Source of the DNA: UBA2233 sp002347965 [NCBI: Nitrospirae bacterium UBA2233]
GTDB lineage: Bacteria; UBA2233
Reading direction: 5' to 3'
Assembly (NCBI GenBank): GCA_002347965.1
Contig: DDYN01000031.1
Span: forward strand, 52,699 to 116,698
DNA length: 64,000 nucleotides
Shown: piece after piece, positions 50,082 through 58,973 of the stretch
How positions within the stretch are numbered: the first letter of the stretch is position 1
How the letters are laid out: every line of letters begins with the position of its first letter
Made by a program: the position numbers and the translations under genes
The notes under the pieces: generated by a model
What the model was told of the DNA's origin: nothing
Databases searched by the model: none
What the model saw: only the letters and a program-made list of their open reading frames with translations

Positions 50082-51635
50082 CTACCCTTCCCTTGAGCCG
50101 TTGTGGGCGACTATTCCGGCGGGCCTGTAAGGCTTAACCCCGGGAACGTTGACCTCCTCGAGAATCCGGCTTAGGCTCGGCTCGAGCCTTCCCAAAAATG
50201 GGGCCGGAAACAGGCCAATCCAAACGAACAAGGCAACAAGGGGAGCCATTACGGCAACCTCTCGAAACGATAGATCCCTTAGTGCACGGTTGGCCTCGTT
50301 TCGAATAGGGCCGTAGAACACCTTCTGGACGGCTTGAAGCAAGTACCATGCCCCTAGCACGACCCCCGTACCCGCGAGAACGCCGACAATCGGCTGGTTC
50401 AAGAAGCTGCCAAGAAGAATGTTCCATTCCCCGATGAACCCGTTTAGGGCTGGCAAGCCGATAGACGAGAGCGTGGTGATCAAAAACAGGGTTGCATACT
50501 TAGGCATCAGGCTCCCGATACCGCCGAACTCGTCTAAGAGGCGGGTATGCCTCCTTTCGTAAATCATACCGACCAGAAAGAACAACCCGCCCGTAGAGAG
50601 CCCGTGGTTCACCATCTGAAGCATAGAGCCTTGGTAGGCCAGAAGGTTGAAAGAGAACAAGCCAACGATGACGAACCCCAAATGGCTAACGCTCGAGTAG
50701 GCGACAAGCTTTTTAACATCCGGCTGCACCATGGCAACCAGCGCCCCGTACACGACCCCAACGACGCCAAGGCCGAGCATCCACGGGGCGACCTCTCTGG
50801 CAACGTCCGGAAACAGAGGAATGGCAAACCTAAGGAAGCCGTACGTTCCCATCTTAAGCAAAACACCCGCTAGAATCACGCTTCCCACGGTAGGTGCTTC
50901 CACGTGGGCATCCGGAAGCCAGGTGTGAAAAGGAAAAATGGGGACCTTGATCGCAAACGCGAGCGCAAACGCAGAGAACAAGACGGCTTGCGTTGCAAAG
51001 GCCATGTCTAGCTGGTACCAATCTAGCACGCTGAAAGACCATACGCCCGTCTGAGCGTGGTATGTATATCCGCTGTAGAAAATGGCCAGCAGCATGAGCA
51101 CGCTGCCCAGCATCGTGTACGCAAAGAACTTCATCGAGGCGTAGACCCTTCGCTCCCCTCCCCATATTCCGATGATGAAGTACATCGGAACAAGAACGGC
51201 ATCCCAGAATACGTAAAACAGGAACATATCCAGGCTGGCAAACGTTCCTGTAATGGCGGCCTGCTCAAAAAGAAGGCACACGAGGAGTGGCTTGAGGCGC
51301 TGAACCGAATCTCCCAGGCTAAGAACGCACAAAGGAAACAAGAGGGCGGTCAGAAGAATCAAGAACAAGCTGATTCCATCCGCGCCCAATTGGTACCGAA
51401 TTCCCAATGCGGGCATCCAATCTAGGCTTTCGAGCAGGACGAACCCACCTCGGACCGAGGAAGAATCATACGCACAAAAGGCCCATGCAGCGACGGAAAG
51501 CTCTACCAGCCCCCCCAAAAAAGCAAGGGTCTTCAGCGTGCCCTTCGAAGAGCCAGGAACAACGATCAAGGCCGCCGCAAGCACGACGGGGAAAAATATC
51601 AAGAACGATAGGCAAGGAAAACCTGCTACTTCCAT
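50082..51635 (-). CDS. nuoM: NADH-quinone oxidoreductase subunit M
   Basis: The 517-residue antiporter-like subunit keeps the proton-channel glutamate region FYVFWDAVLVPMYFIIGIWGG, with a polar helix where Glu sits in WE-type family members. FAIKVPIFPFHTWLPDAHVEAPT and DVKKLVAYSSVSHLGF carry the Lys residues. Note FWDAVL where E. coli-type NuoM usually reads F(E)WE; this Glu-to-Asp change at the first channel position should be checked. It is ten bases after nuoL. Confidence 0.96.
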   Translation of the reverse strand: MEVAGFPCLSFLIFFPVVLAAALIVVPGSSKGTLKTLAFLGGLVELSVAAWAFCAYDSSSVRGGFVLLESLDWMPALGIRYQLGADGISLFLILLTALLFPLCVLSLGDSVQRLKPLLVCLLFEQAAITGTFASLDMFLFYVFWDAVLVPMYFIIGIWGGERRVYASMKFFAYTMLGSVLMLLAIFYSGYTYHAQTGVWSFSVLDWYQLDMAFATQAVLFSAFALAFAIKVPIFPFHTWLPDAHVEAPTVGSVILAGVLLKMGTYGFLRFAIPLFPDVAREVAPWMLGLGVVGVVYGALVAMVQPDVKKLVAYSSVSHLGFVIVGLFSFNLLAYQGSMLQMVNHGLSTGGLFFLVGMIYERRHTRLLDEFGGIGSLMPKYATLFLITTLSSIGLPALNGFIGEWNILLGSFLNQPIVGVLAGTGVVLGAWYLLQAVQKVFYGPIRNEANRALRDLSFREVAVMAPLVALFVWIGLFPAPFLGRLEPSLSRILEEVNVPGVKPYRPAGIVAHNGSREG

Positions 51636-51645
51636 GCACGCACCC

Positions 51646-53562
51646 TCAAAGCAAAAATGTCAGACACACCACGAGCACAGCGAGAGACGCGAACGCCATG
51701 AGTGCGTAGAATTGAACGTTACCGTTTTGTAGGACGCGTACGCCCGCGCCCGCGGCGAACGTCAGGTAGGCCATCGCGTTGACCAGCCCGTCGATGAAGA
51801 GCACGTCCACGACTATCCATAGCCCCTGCGCAAGCAGGACGATCGGCCTAACCACGAGCGCATTATAGATTTCATCCACCCAGTATTTATTCCATAACAG
51901 CCGATAGCCCCTAGAGAACATCTGGCCCACCAAATAAGGTAACCCCGGGTAACGGAGGTAAAACACGTACGCTAGAAGGATGCCAAACAACGCCACGCCC
52001 AGGCTTACCGCCATCAGCACAAATTCAAGGATGGGGGAGGCATGAGCCTCACTGTGCGGCATGGGCAAAACACTCGATAAAAAACCGCTGAATCGCGCAA
52101 GGGATTCGGACCCTGGAATCTCGACGAACCCGGACACGAGTGACCCTAGGGCCAAAACAACCAACGCTACTGCCATCTTAGGGCTTGCATCGTGCACATG
52201 CTCGTACGTATGCCTCTCTAGCCTGGTCTCTCCGTGAAACGCCAAGAATATCACTCGAAACATGTAGAATGCCGTCATGAACGCCCCGAGGACGCCTAGC
52301 GCCCAAAAAATAGGCCCATAATGGCTCCATAGCGCCGAAAGGATTGCATCTTTGCTGAAAAACCCGGCAAAGGGAAAGATGCCCGAGAGCGCCAACGCTC
52401 CAACAAGGAACGTCCAGTACGTAAGGGGCATTTTTTGTTTGAGCCCTCCCATCTTTTGGACGTCAAGTTCCCCGTGGAGCGCGTGCATCACAACACCAGA
52501 ACCCAAGAACAAGCAGGCCTTGAAGAACGCGTGAGTGAACACGTGGAATACGCCGTACGAAAAAGCCTGGGCGCCCAAAGCAGCGAACATGTAGCCAAGC
52601 TGGGATATTGTCGAATAGGCAAGTACGCGCTTCATGTCGTTTTGGACGAGAGCAATGCTGGCGGCCAAAAGAAGCGTCAAGACGCCTATCAGGGTCACCA
52701 CGAACAGCGCGGGGGGAGAAAGGAGATAAAGAGGATGAACCCTGGCGACCATGTACACTCCGGCTGTCACCATCGTCGCCGCATGGATGAGCGCCGAGAC
52801 GGGAGTGGGGCCTTGCATCGCGTCCGGCAGCCAAACGTACAGAGGAATCTGGGCGGATTTTCCCGTAGCGCCGACAAAAAGAAGCAGCGGGATCGCGTGG
52901 ACAAGCCATACCGACCCCCGAAGCGTCTCCGGGGCCCTTGAAAGCACATCGTGAAACGAAAGCGTCCCGAAGGCGTACACGATGCAGAACATTCCAACCA
53001 AAAACCCAAGATCCCCGATACGATTCACGAGGAACGCCTTTTTGCCGGCGTTTGCGTTGACGTCCTCCATGTACCAAAACCCTATCAACAGGTAGGAGCA
53101 AAGGCCGACCCCTTCCCAGCCGATGAACATCAACAAGAAATTGTCCGCAAGAACCAAAAGCAGCATCATCGTCATGAAGAGGTTTAGGTACGCGAAATAC
53201 CGGCCAAAGCCCGGGTCGTCCTTCATGTAATCCGAGGAGTAGAGATGGATAAAAAACCCGACGAACGTGACGAACGCGATCATGACCGTCGAGAGGGCAT
53301 CCAGGCGCAGCGCGAAAGGAATCTTCAACGTACCTATGCTCATCCAGGTGTAGAGCGTCTCGACAAAGGCGCGTTCGCCTTCGAGGCTAGAGAATTCGGA
53401 ACCAGAGAAGAACCGCCAGCCCAAAAGCAGCATCCACAAAAACGAAAGCCCGACGGATCCCACACCTACCCAAGCGATCGTACGCTTCGAGAGCCGGCCT
53501 CCAAAAAGGCCGTTTACGAGAGCGCCCAACAATGGAAACAGAAGAATGGGGTAGATCGGCAT
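51646..53562 (-). CDS. nuoL: NADH-quinone oxidoreductase subunit L
   Basis: The 638-residue distal antiporter-like subunit has the motif FIGWEGVGLCSYLLIGFWY with the channel Glu. ATGKSAQIPLYVWLPDAMQGPTPVSALIHAATMVTAGVYM and DMKRVLAYSTISQLGYMF follow, with the Lys and His residues. The C-terminal amphipathic helix and last membrane helix are present. It is 11 bases downstream of nuoK. Confidence 0.97.
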   Translation of the reverse strand: MPIYPILLFPLLGALVNGLFGGRLSKRTIAWVGVGSVGLSFLWMLLLGWRFFSGSEFSSLEGERAFVETLYTWMSIGTLKIPFALRLDALSTVMIAFVTFVGFFIHLYSSDYMKDDPGFGRYFAYLNLFMTMMLLLVLADNFLLMFIGWEGVGLCSYLLIGFWYMEDVNANAGKKAFLVNRIGDLGFLVGMFCIVYAFGTLSFHDVLSRAPETLRGSVWLVHAIPLLLFVGATGKSAQIPLYVWLPDAMQGPTPVSALIHAATMVTAGVYMVARVHPLYLLSPPALFVVTLIGVLTLLLAASIALVQNDMKRVLAYSTISQLGYMFAALGAQAFSYGVFHVFTHAFFKACLFLGSGVVMHALHGELDVQKMGGLKQKMPLTYWTFLVGALALSGIFPFAGFFSKDAILSALWSHYGPIFWALGVLGAFMTAFYMFRVIFLAFHGETRLERHTYEHVHDASPKMAVALVVLALGSLVSGFVEIPGSESLARFSGFLSSVLPMPHSEAHASPILEFVLMAVSLGVALFGILLAYVFYLRYPGLPYLVGQMFSRGYRLLWNKYWVDEIYNALVVRPIVLLAQGLWIVVDVLFIDGLVNAMAYLTFAAGAGVRVLQNGNVQFYALMAFASLAVLVVCLTFLL

Positions 53563-53573
53563 GGCTAAAGCCT

Positions 53574-53876
53574 CTAGCCTCGCATCAGGTTAATGTTGTC
53601 GACGTTAATCGTCTTCCTTGTACGGTACAGCAAAAGGACAAAAGCAAGCCCGATCGCCGCCTCGGCGGCCGCAACCACCATGACCATAAAAACAAAAACC
53701 TGCCCTTCACTCTGGCCTAACTGCCTGGCGAACGCGAGGAACTGGAGGTTTACGGCGTTAAGCATGATCTCGACCGCCATGAGAATGACGATCAAATCCC
53801 TACGGACAACGACGCCAACCGCACCGATAAGGAAAAGGATCGCCGCAACAAACATGTAGGAAGAAGGTCCAGCCAT
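53574..53876 (-). CDS. nuoK: NADH-quinone oxidoreductase subunit K
   Basis: The 100-residue subunit has three membrane helices. Conserved Glu residues are in LMAVEIMLNAVNLQF and in VVAAAEAAIGLAFVLLLYR. It follows nuoJ by 12 bases. Confidence 0.96.
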   Translation of the reverse strand: MAGPSSYMFVAAILFLIGAVGVVVRRDLIVILMAVEIMLNAVNLQFLAFARQLGQSEGQVFVFMVMVVAAAEAAIGLAFVLLLYRTRKTINVDNINLMRG

Positions 53877-53888
53877 GTAGCTCCCCTT

Positions 53889-54380
53889 TTATGCCTTTCG
53901 CTTGGCTAACAAAACTGCACCCACAACCCCCACGAGCAACACGAGCGAGGTCAGCTCGAACGCCAACGCGTATTCTTTAAAAAGCGGACCGGCTATGAAG
54001 CGAACGTCCCCAAACTCTTGGGGGGTAGGCATGAAGCCTTCTTTGGTCGGGAAAAACTTACCCGCCAAAAAAAGGAGCGCCACCGCCCCGAACGCGACTC
54101 CCCAAGCCCTCGTCACGCCGAGCGTAAGAGGAGGAAGCTCTTCCTGGGGAAGGTTCAGTATCATGATGATAAAGCCAAACAGGACCATGACGGCACCGGC
54201 GTAGACCAACACCTGAATTACGGCGATAAAGTGTGCATCCAACAAAAGGAACAGACAGGCTAGCGCGAACATGCTGCCCATCAAGAACACAGCGCTTACC
54301 ACTGGATTTTTTTTCAAGACGACCCCTAAAGCGCAACCTACGGCCAGGGCAGAAAACAGCCAGAAGAACGCCACCTGCAT
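53889..54380 (-). CDS. nuoJ: NADH-quinone oxidoreductase subunit J
   Basis: The 163-residue subunit has five membrane helices. It contains the conserved NPVVSAVFLMGSMF block and the helix ending in HFIAVIQVLVYAGAVMVLFGFIIMI. The ATG at 54380 is used: it lies six bases after the nuoH stop, and a longer reading would run back through nuoH. The normal nuoI position between nuoH and nuoJ is therefore empty. Confidence 0.95.
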   Translation of the reverse strand: MQVAFFWLFSALAVGCALGVVLKKNPVVSAVFLMGSMFALACLFLLLDAHFIAVIQVLVYAGAVMVLFGFIIMILNLPQEELPPLTLGVTRAWGVAFGAVALLFLAGKFFPTKEGFMPTPQEFGDVRFIAGPLFKEYALAFELTSLVLLVGVVGAVLLAKRKA

Positions 54381-54385
54381 AACCC

Positions 54386-55474
54386 TTACCCCTTCACGGC
54401 CAAAACCGCCGCCGCAGTAACGGCGATGTTCAGCAGAACCAGCGGAAGAAGAACCTTCCAACACAAAGCCATGACTTGGTCGTACCGGAACCTGGGCAAG
54501 GTCCAGCGAATCTGCATCAGCAGCCACAAGAAGGCAACTACCTTAAGGCAGAAGGTAAGAACCTGCAAAAGCGCGACCCAAGACCCGGAAAGATGCACGA
54601 CCCCTACCAAAGGGAAGGCCAGCCCCCTTGCGACATCTACCGGTAGCTGCCATCCGCCGAAGAAGAGCGTAGCGCTTAGGCCGGCCACCAGAACCATTTC
54701 GCAAAACTCAGAGAACAGGAAGGCCGCGTATTTCATTCCAGAGTATTCGGTGAAATACCCGGCTACGATCTCGGATTCTCCTTCAGGGAGGTCAAAAGGC
54801 ATCCTCTTGGTCTCGGCAAACGCCGCCGTAAAGTACAATAGGAACCCCACCGGCTGCACGAAGACGCCCCATCTGGGAATAAATCCCAACCAATAGCCAC
54901 CCTGCGCGCGAACAATCTCGTTTAAATCGAGCGTGCCGTACACCAAAAGAATACCGACCACCGAGAGCCCGAGCACAACCTCGTACGAGAACATCTGTGC
55001 CGCCCCCCTTAGGGCACCGAGCAGGCTGTAGCGGTTGTCCGATGCCCAGCCGGCGAGCGTGATGCCGTAAGCGGATAACGAGGAAATGGCGAACACAAGC
55101 ACGACGCCGGCGTTTATGTCGCTCACCCTAAGGGACACCTCTCTCCCTAAAACGTGCACGTTGTCCCCAAACGGGATTACGGCGAACGTCATCAGTGCCG
55201 GCACGATGGCCAGGGCAGGTGAGAGCATGAACAATACGCGATGTCCGTGCAAAGGGACGAAGTCTTCTTTTGTGAACAGCTTCAAGGCGTCGGCGATCGG
55301 ATGGAACAGCCCGATCATGCGTACCCCGAAGATGCTCGCCCTGTTCGCCCCGATTCGATCCTGAAGGATCGCGGACTGCTTGCGCTCTACCCAGGTCAAA
55401 AGACCTGCTATGCCGAGCACGAACAGGAACATGAACAGGACTTTGCAGGTTACGATCAACAGGTCAATCCACAT
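54386..55474 (-). CDS. nuoH: NADH-quinone oxidoreductase subunit H
   Basis: The 362-residue quinone-site membrane subunit has GLLTWVERKQSAILQDRIGANRASIFG near the start, the acidic-loop motif FAETKRMPFDLPEGESEIVAGYFTEYSGMKYAAFLFSEF, and the final membrane helices. It follows nuoG by three bases and is followed at once by nuoJ. Confidence 0.97.
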   Translation of the reverse strand: MWIDLLIVTCKVLFMFLFVLGIAGLLTWVERKQSAILQDRIGANRASIFGVRMIGLFHPIADALKLFTKEDFVPLHGHRVLFMLSPALAIVPALMTFAVIPFGDNVHVLGREVSLRVSDINAGVVLVFAISSLSAYGITLAGWASDNRYSLLGALRGAAQMFSYEVVLGLSVVGILLVYGTLDLNEIVRAQGGYWLGFIPRWGVFVQPVGFLLYFTAAFAETKRMPFDLPEGESEIVAGYFTEYSGMKYAAFLFSEFCEMVLVAGLSATLFFGGWQLPVDVARGLAFPLVGVVHLSGSWVALLQVLTFCLKVVAFLWLLMQIRWTLPRFRYDQVMALCWKVLLPLVLLNIAVTAAAVLAVKG

Positions 55475-55477
55475 ACC

Positions 55478-57091
55478 CTACGCCTCAAGATGTTTGGCTT
55501 GCTCTTCGCTGGGCAAGCTTACCCCTTCAAGCCCGACATCCGCAAGGGATGCCCCCGAAAGCCCCGCAATCACCTCGAGGAAGCGCCTTGTGATGTCCTC
55601 TAGCTTTCCAACCTGAAACGACTCGCCCATGAACTCCGCCAAGAGACCGAGCGATTCGTTATCGGCCAAAATGTCCTGGTTTAGCCTGTACGCCTTCCGA
55701 ACGCGCTGAACATGCCCGGTAACGTTCACCCAAGTGCCGTCTTTTTGAATCATGCTTGCCGACGGGATAACAAACGTTGCCTCCGAGAAGAGCGCTTTCC
55801 GTTTGGAGGTAAACATTGCAAGCGTTCGCAACGCCTTGAACGCCTCCTGCATGCCCGGCCAGGCGGCCTTAAGCCCCTCCCAAGTGTCGCCAAAGAGCAT
55901 AACGGCTTCCAGCTTCCCTGCCTCGAGATCTTGCTTAAACGCATCGATAGTGTAGGGCTTCGCCGACCTAGAGGCAAAGAGGCTGAGCCCTCTTGAGTTG
56001 CTTGCCATCTCGCCCGTCAGCAGAAGGTCATCTTTTGGGCCCTTGGGCGCCGGTACGTCGAGAACAACGCGGCTCGAGCCGAAAACTTCCGCCATAAAGG
56101 CGCAAATAGCGAACATTTCCTCGTTCGTCCTGTCCGGAGCGACAAGCACCGCGACGGGGGCCTCCTCGGCCTTGCCCTTGAGCCCCTTAAGCCCTTGCGC
56201 CAGCAAACCAAGGAGCTCCGGTGTGCCCATTTCCTTGGTTCCGGAATCTTCCCGCACCCATCCTTTAAGGATTAACGAAGAAGAATCCTCTTCTTTATAA
56301 GAATACCTCCCGATGTCGCACATCCAGGCATGATTGACCGACTCGTTTTGCCTGGGCGTAAACCGGTAGATCTTTTTATCCTTGTGCCATGCCGTGATGT
56401 TGCATCCCCTGGAACACCCCGGGCATACCGTATCCGTCCTCGAGAGGAACCAAACGCGCATCTTGAACCGGAAATCTTCGCTCGTCAGCGCGCCTACCGG
56501 GCAAATGTCGGCCAGGTTGCCCGCGTAGAGAGTGTCCAAAGGCTCCACAAGGGCGATCTCTTCGTGGTCGCCCCTGTTGGTTACGGCGATGGCACGCTTG
56601 CCGACGACCTCATTCATAAATCGCACGCAACGCGTGCATAGAACGCACCGTTCGGCATCGAACACAATTCCGGAACCCCAACGAACGGCCTTTCTCGGCT
56701 TCTTAACCTTGAACTCCTCGGGCATTCGGCTTTTGTAGAGGCCGACTTCCATGTAGTAGTCCTGGAGCTTGCACTCCCCGGCTTGGTCGCATACGGGGCA
56801 ATCGAGGGGATGGTTAATAAAGATAAACTCCAGCACGTCAGCACGCGCTTCTTTGACTTTCTGGGAATCCGTCAGGACGGACATGCCATCCCGCACGTTT
56901 GTGTTGCAAGAAATCTGGAGCTTTGGCATCCCCTCGATTTCCACTAAACACATCCGGCAGTTGCCGGCAACCGAGAGGTTGGGATGGTAGCAAAACCTGG
57001 GGATGTAGACCCCCACCCGGTCGCAAACGTCGATCAGCCTCTCGCCCTCTGCGACGTCGTAGCGCTCGCCGTTTATAACAACGCTGGCCAT
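55478..57091 (-). CDS. nuoG: NADH-quinone oxidoreductase subunit G (short form)
   Basis: The 537-residue Fe-S subunit is shorter than E. coli NuoG (908) or Thermus NuoG (about 780). It has the 2Fe-2S domain (CYHPNLSVAGNCRMC), the His-coordinated 4Fe-4S (HPLDCPVCDQAGEC), a ferredoxin-type 4Fe-4S (CVLCTRCVRF...CPVGAL) and the N7-type CPGCSRGC motif. A reduced molybdopterin-like C-terminus then ends the protein. The ATG at 57091 has an AAAGGAGG site; the longer reading would enter nuoF. Confidence 0.94.
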   Translation of the reverse strand: MASVVINGERYDVAEGERLIDVCDRVGVYIPRFCYHPNLSVAGNCRMCLVEIEGMPKLQISCNTNVRDGMSVLTDSQKVKEARADVLEFIFINHPLDCPVCDQAGECKLQDYYMEVGLYKSRMPEEFKVKKPRKAVRWGSGIVFDAERCVLCTRCVRFMNEVVGKRAIAVTNRGDHEEIALVEPLDTLYAGNLADICPVGALTSEDFRFKMRVWFLSRTDTVCPGCSRGCNITAWHKDKKIYRFTPRQNESVNHAWMCDIGRYSYKEEDSSSLILKGWVREDSGTKEMGTPELLGLLAQGLKGLKGKAEEAPVAVLVAPDRTNEEMFAICAFMAEVFGSSRVVLDVPAPKGPKDDLLLTGEMASNSRGLSLFASRSAKPYTIDAFKQDLEAGKLEAVMLFGDTWEGLKAAWPGMQEAFKALRTLAMFTSKRKALFSEATFVIPSASMIQKDGTWVNVTGHVQRVRKAYRLNQDILADNESLGLLAEFMGESFQVGKLEDITRRFLEVIAGLSGASLADVGLEGVSLPSEEQAKHLEA

Positions 57092-57125
57092 GCAACCTCC
57101 TTTATGCGCACTTGGCCCAAACCCC

Positions 57126-58412
57126 TCAAGCTGCCCTCTTGGGCCTAACTGGACACCGTTTCTCGCGAACGTGCGCTTCGAACTCATCCCTGTACTTCTG
57201 AAGATAGCTTAAAATGGGCAGGGCGCAGGCGTCCGCCAGGGGACAAATCGTTCTCGCGCTCATACCTTTGGCGATCTTCTCCAAAAGCTCGATATCGGAG
57301 GCCGTTCCATGTCCCCCTTCGATCCGCCTTAGGACTTTCTCGGCCCACCCTGTCCCTTCTCGACACGGAGAACACTGCCCACAAGATTCATGAGCATAGA
57401 ACCTCGCCAGGTTATGCAGCGCCCAAACCATGCAGGTTCCCTCGGCCATGGCGATAATCCCGCCAGACCCTCCCATCGATCCGATTTTGGCAAGTTGATC
57501 GAAATCCATCCCGACATCTATTTCTTCGGGCCTCAGGATCGGCGCGGAAGAACCCCCTGGAATGACGCCCTTCAGCGGGATATCCCCGATAATACCCCCT
57601 GCGTGTTCGTACAGGATTTCCCGAAGCGGGGTCCCCATAGGAAGCTCATACACGCCGGGTCTTTTTACGTGTCCGCTTACGCTAAACAGCCTCGTCCCGC
57701 CGTTGCGATCAGACCCTATTTTGGCGAACCAATCCGCCCCGTTGAGCAAAATTTGGGGAACATGCGCGATCGTTTCGACGTTGTTCACGATCGTTGGGCA
57801 CCCGAACACGCCCACGACGGCGGGGAATGGGGGCTTATTGCGGGGTCTCCCGGGCTTCCCCTCTAGCGATTCTATAAGCGCCGTCTCTTCTCCGCAGATG
57901 TAGGCCCCCGCGCCAGGATGGACATAAACGTCCAGGTCAAACCCTGATTTTAGGATGTTCTTCCCTAGGTAGCCGGCTTCTTTTGCCTCCTCTATCGCTT
58001 TGCCGAGTGCCTCCATGCAAAACGTAAACTCACCTCGCACGTAGATATAGGCGGCATGAGCACCGAGCGCGTAAGAGGCAAGGAGCACGCCCTCAATCAG
58101 CCTATGCGGATCCCGGGTCATGATCGTGCGATCTTTGAACGTCCCTGGTTCTCCCTCGTCGCCGTTGATCAGCAAGTACACGGGCTTTTTGGGTGGCTTC
58201 GAAATAAAGCTCCACTTCATACCGGTAGGAAAGCCAGCCCCGCCTAGACCCCTTAAATTGGAGCGCTTGACCTCTTCAATCACGCTCTCCGGGGCAATCT
58301 TTCCGAGCACCTTCCGGACCGCCTGGTAGCCTCCGGTTTTCGTGTAGGTCTCAAGCGTGTGGGAGTCATCTCGATCAAAATTTTGTGTCAAAATCTTGAT
58401 TACTTTTTTCAT
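57126..58412 (-). CDS. nuoF: NADH-quinone oxidoreductase subunit F
   Basis: The 428-residue NADH- and FMN-binding subunit has GGAGFPTGMKWSFI, the FMN/NADH region NGDEGEPGTFKDR and GAGAYICGEETALIESLEGKPGRPRNKPPFPA. The N3 cluster cysteines are in ESCGQCSPCREG and the last Cys region ICPLADACA. It is 57 bases after nuoE. Confidence 0.98.
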   Translation of the reverse strand: MKKVIKILTQNFDRDDSHTLETYTKTGGYQAVRKVLGKIAPESVIEEVKRSNLRGLGGAGFPTGMKWSFISKPPKKPVYLLINGDEGEPGTFKDRTIMTRDPHRLIEGVLLASYALGAHAAYIYVRGEFTFCMEALGKAIEEAKEAGYLGKNILKSGFDLDVYVHPGAGAYICGEETALIESLEGKPGRPRNKPPFPAVVGVFGCPTIVNNVETIAHVPQILLNGADWFAKIGSDRNGGTRLFSVSGHVKRPGVYELPMGTPLREILYEHAGGIIGDIPLKGVIPGGSSAPILRPEEIDVGMDFDQLAKIGSMGGSGGIIAMAEGTCMVWALHNLARFYAHESCGQCSPCREGTGWAEKVLRRIEGGHGTASDIELLEKIAKGMSARTICPLADACALPILSYLQKYRDEFEAHVREKRCPVRPKRAA

Positions 58413-58469
58413 GCCGTTTCTTTTTTACCCCTTCCAAAACAAGCGTCGAATGACCACGAGAAAAGGGGT

Positions 58470-58973
58470 TCATGCCTCCCTTTTGGGCCCCTTAGAGAGC
58501 TCATTTAAGACAGACCCCAGCCTGTCGATCGTCTGAAGCTCGTAGTAGGTTTCGTTGATCCGCACTACGGGGGACTCTCCGCACCCGCCCAAGCATTCCA
58601 CCGTCTTGAGCTCGAAGAGTCCGTCCGGAGTCATCTCGCCCTCTTTGATTTTTAGCCGATTTTTTAGGTAGACAAGCAGCTCTTCTTGGCCAAGGAGCGC
58701 ACAGGACAAGCCTCTGCACACTTGAATGACGTATTTAGCCTGAGGCCTTCTTGCAAACAGCGTGTAGAAGGTGAGTACCTCCACGGCCACGGCAAGCGGA
58801 ATATCCAAAAGCCCGGCAACGGCTTCGGCAACGGGGTCCGAGATATAACCAAACTCCCGCTGGACGAGGTGCAGGACCGGCAATAAGCAGGCCTGTTTGG
58901 TCGGGTAGGCCTGTAGGATCGATTCGAGCTCTGCTTGGGCTTCCTTTGAGAAGGCCAAGACTTCCGGGCTCAT
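58470..58973 (-). CDS. nuoE: NADH-quinone oxidoreductase subunit E
   Basis: The 167-residue subunit binds the N1a 2Fe-2S cluster. Cys residues are in VIQVCRGLSCALLG and VECLGGCGESPVVRI, preceded by a thioredoxin-like helical fold (AYPTKQACLLPVLHLVQREFGYI). The ATG overlaps the nuoD stop (ATGA). With NuoF and NuoG this gives a complete NADH dehydrogenase module. Confidence 0.97.
   Translation of the reverse strand: MSPEVLAFSKEAQAELESILQAYPTKQACLLPVLHLVQREFGYISDPVAEAVAGLLDIPLAVAVEVLTFYTLFARRPQAKYVIQVCRGLSCALLGQEELLVYLKNRLKIKEGEMTPDGLFELKTVECLGGCGESPVVRINETYYELQTIDRLGSVLNELSKGPKREA

Noticed and set aside
54380-54386. nuoI hidden by a frameshift between nuoH and nuoJ
   Set aside because: The gap is only six bases and both neighbours keep their full family length, so no remnant of a 150-residue gene can be there.
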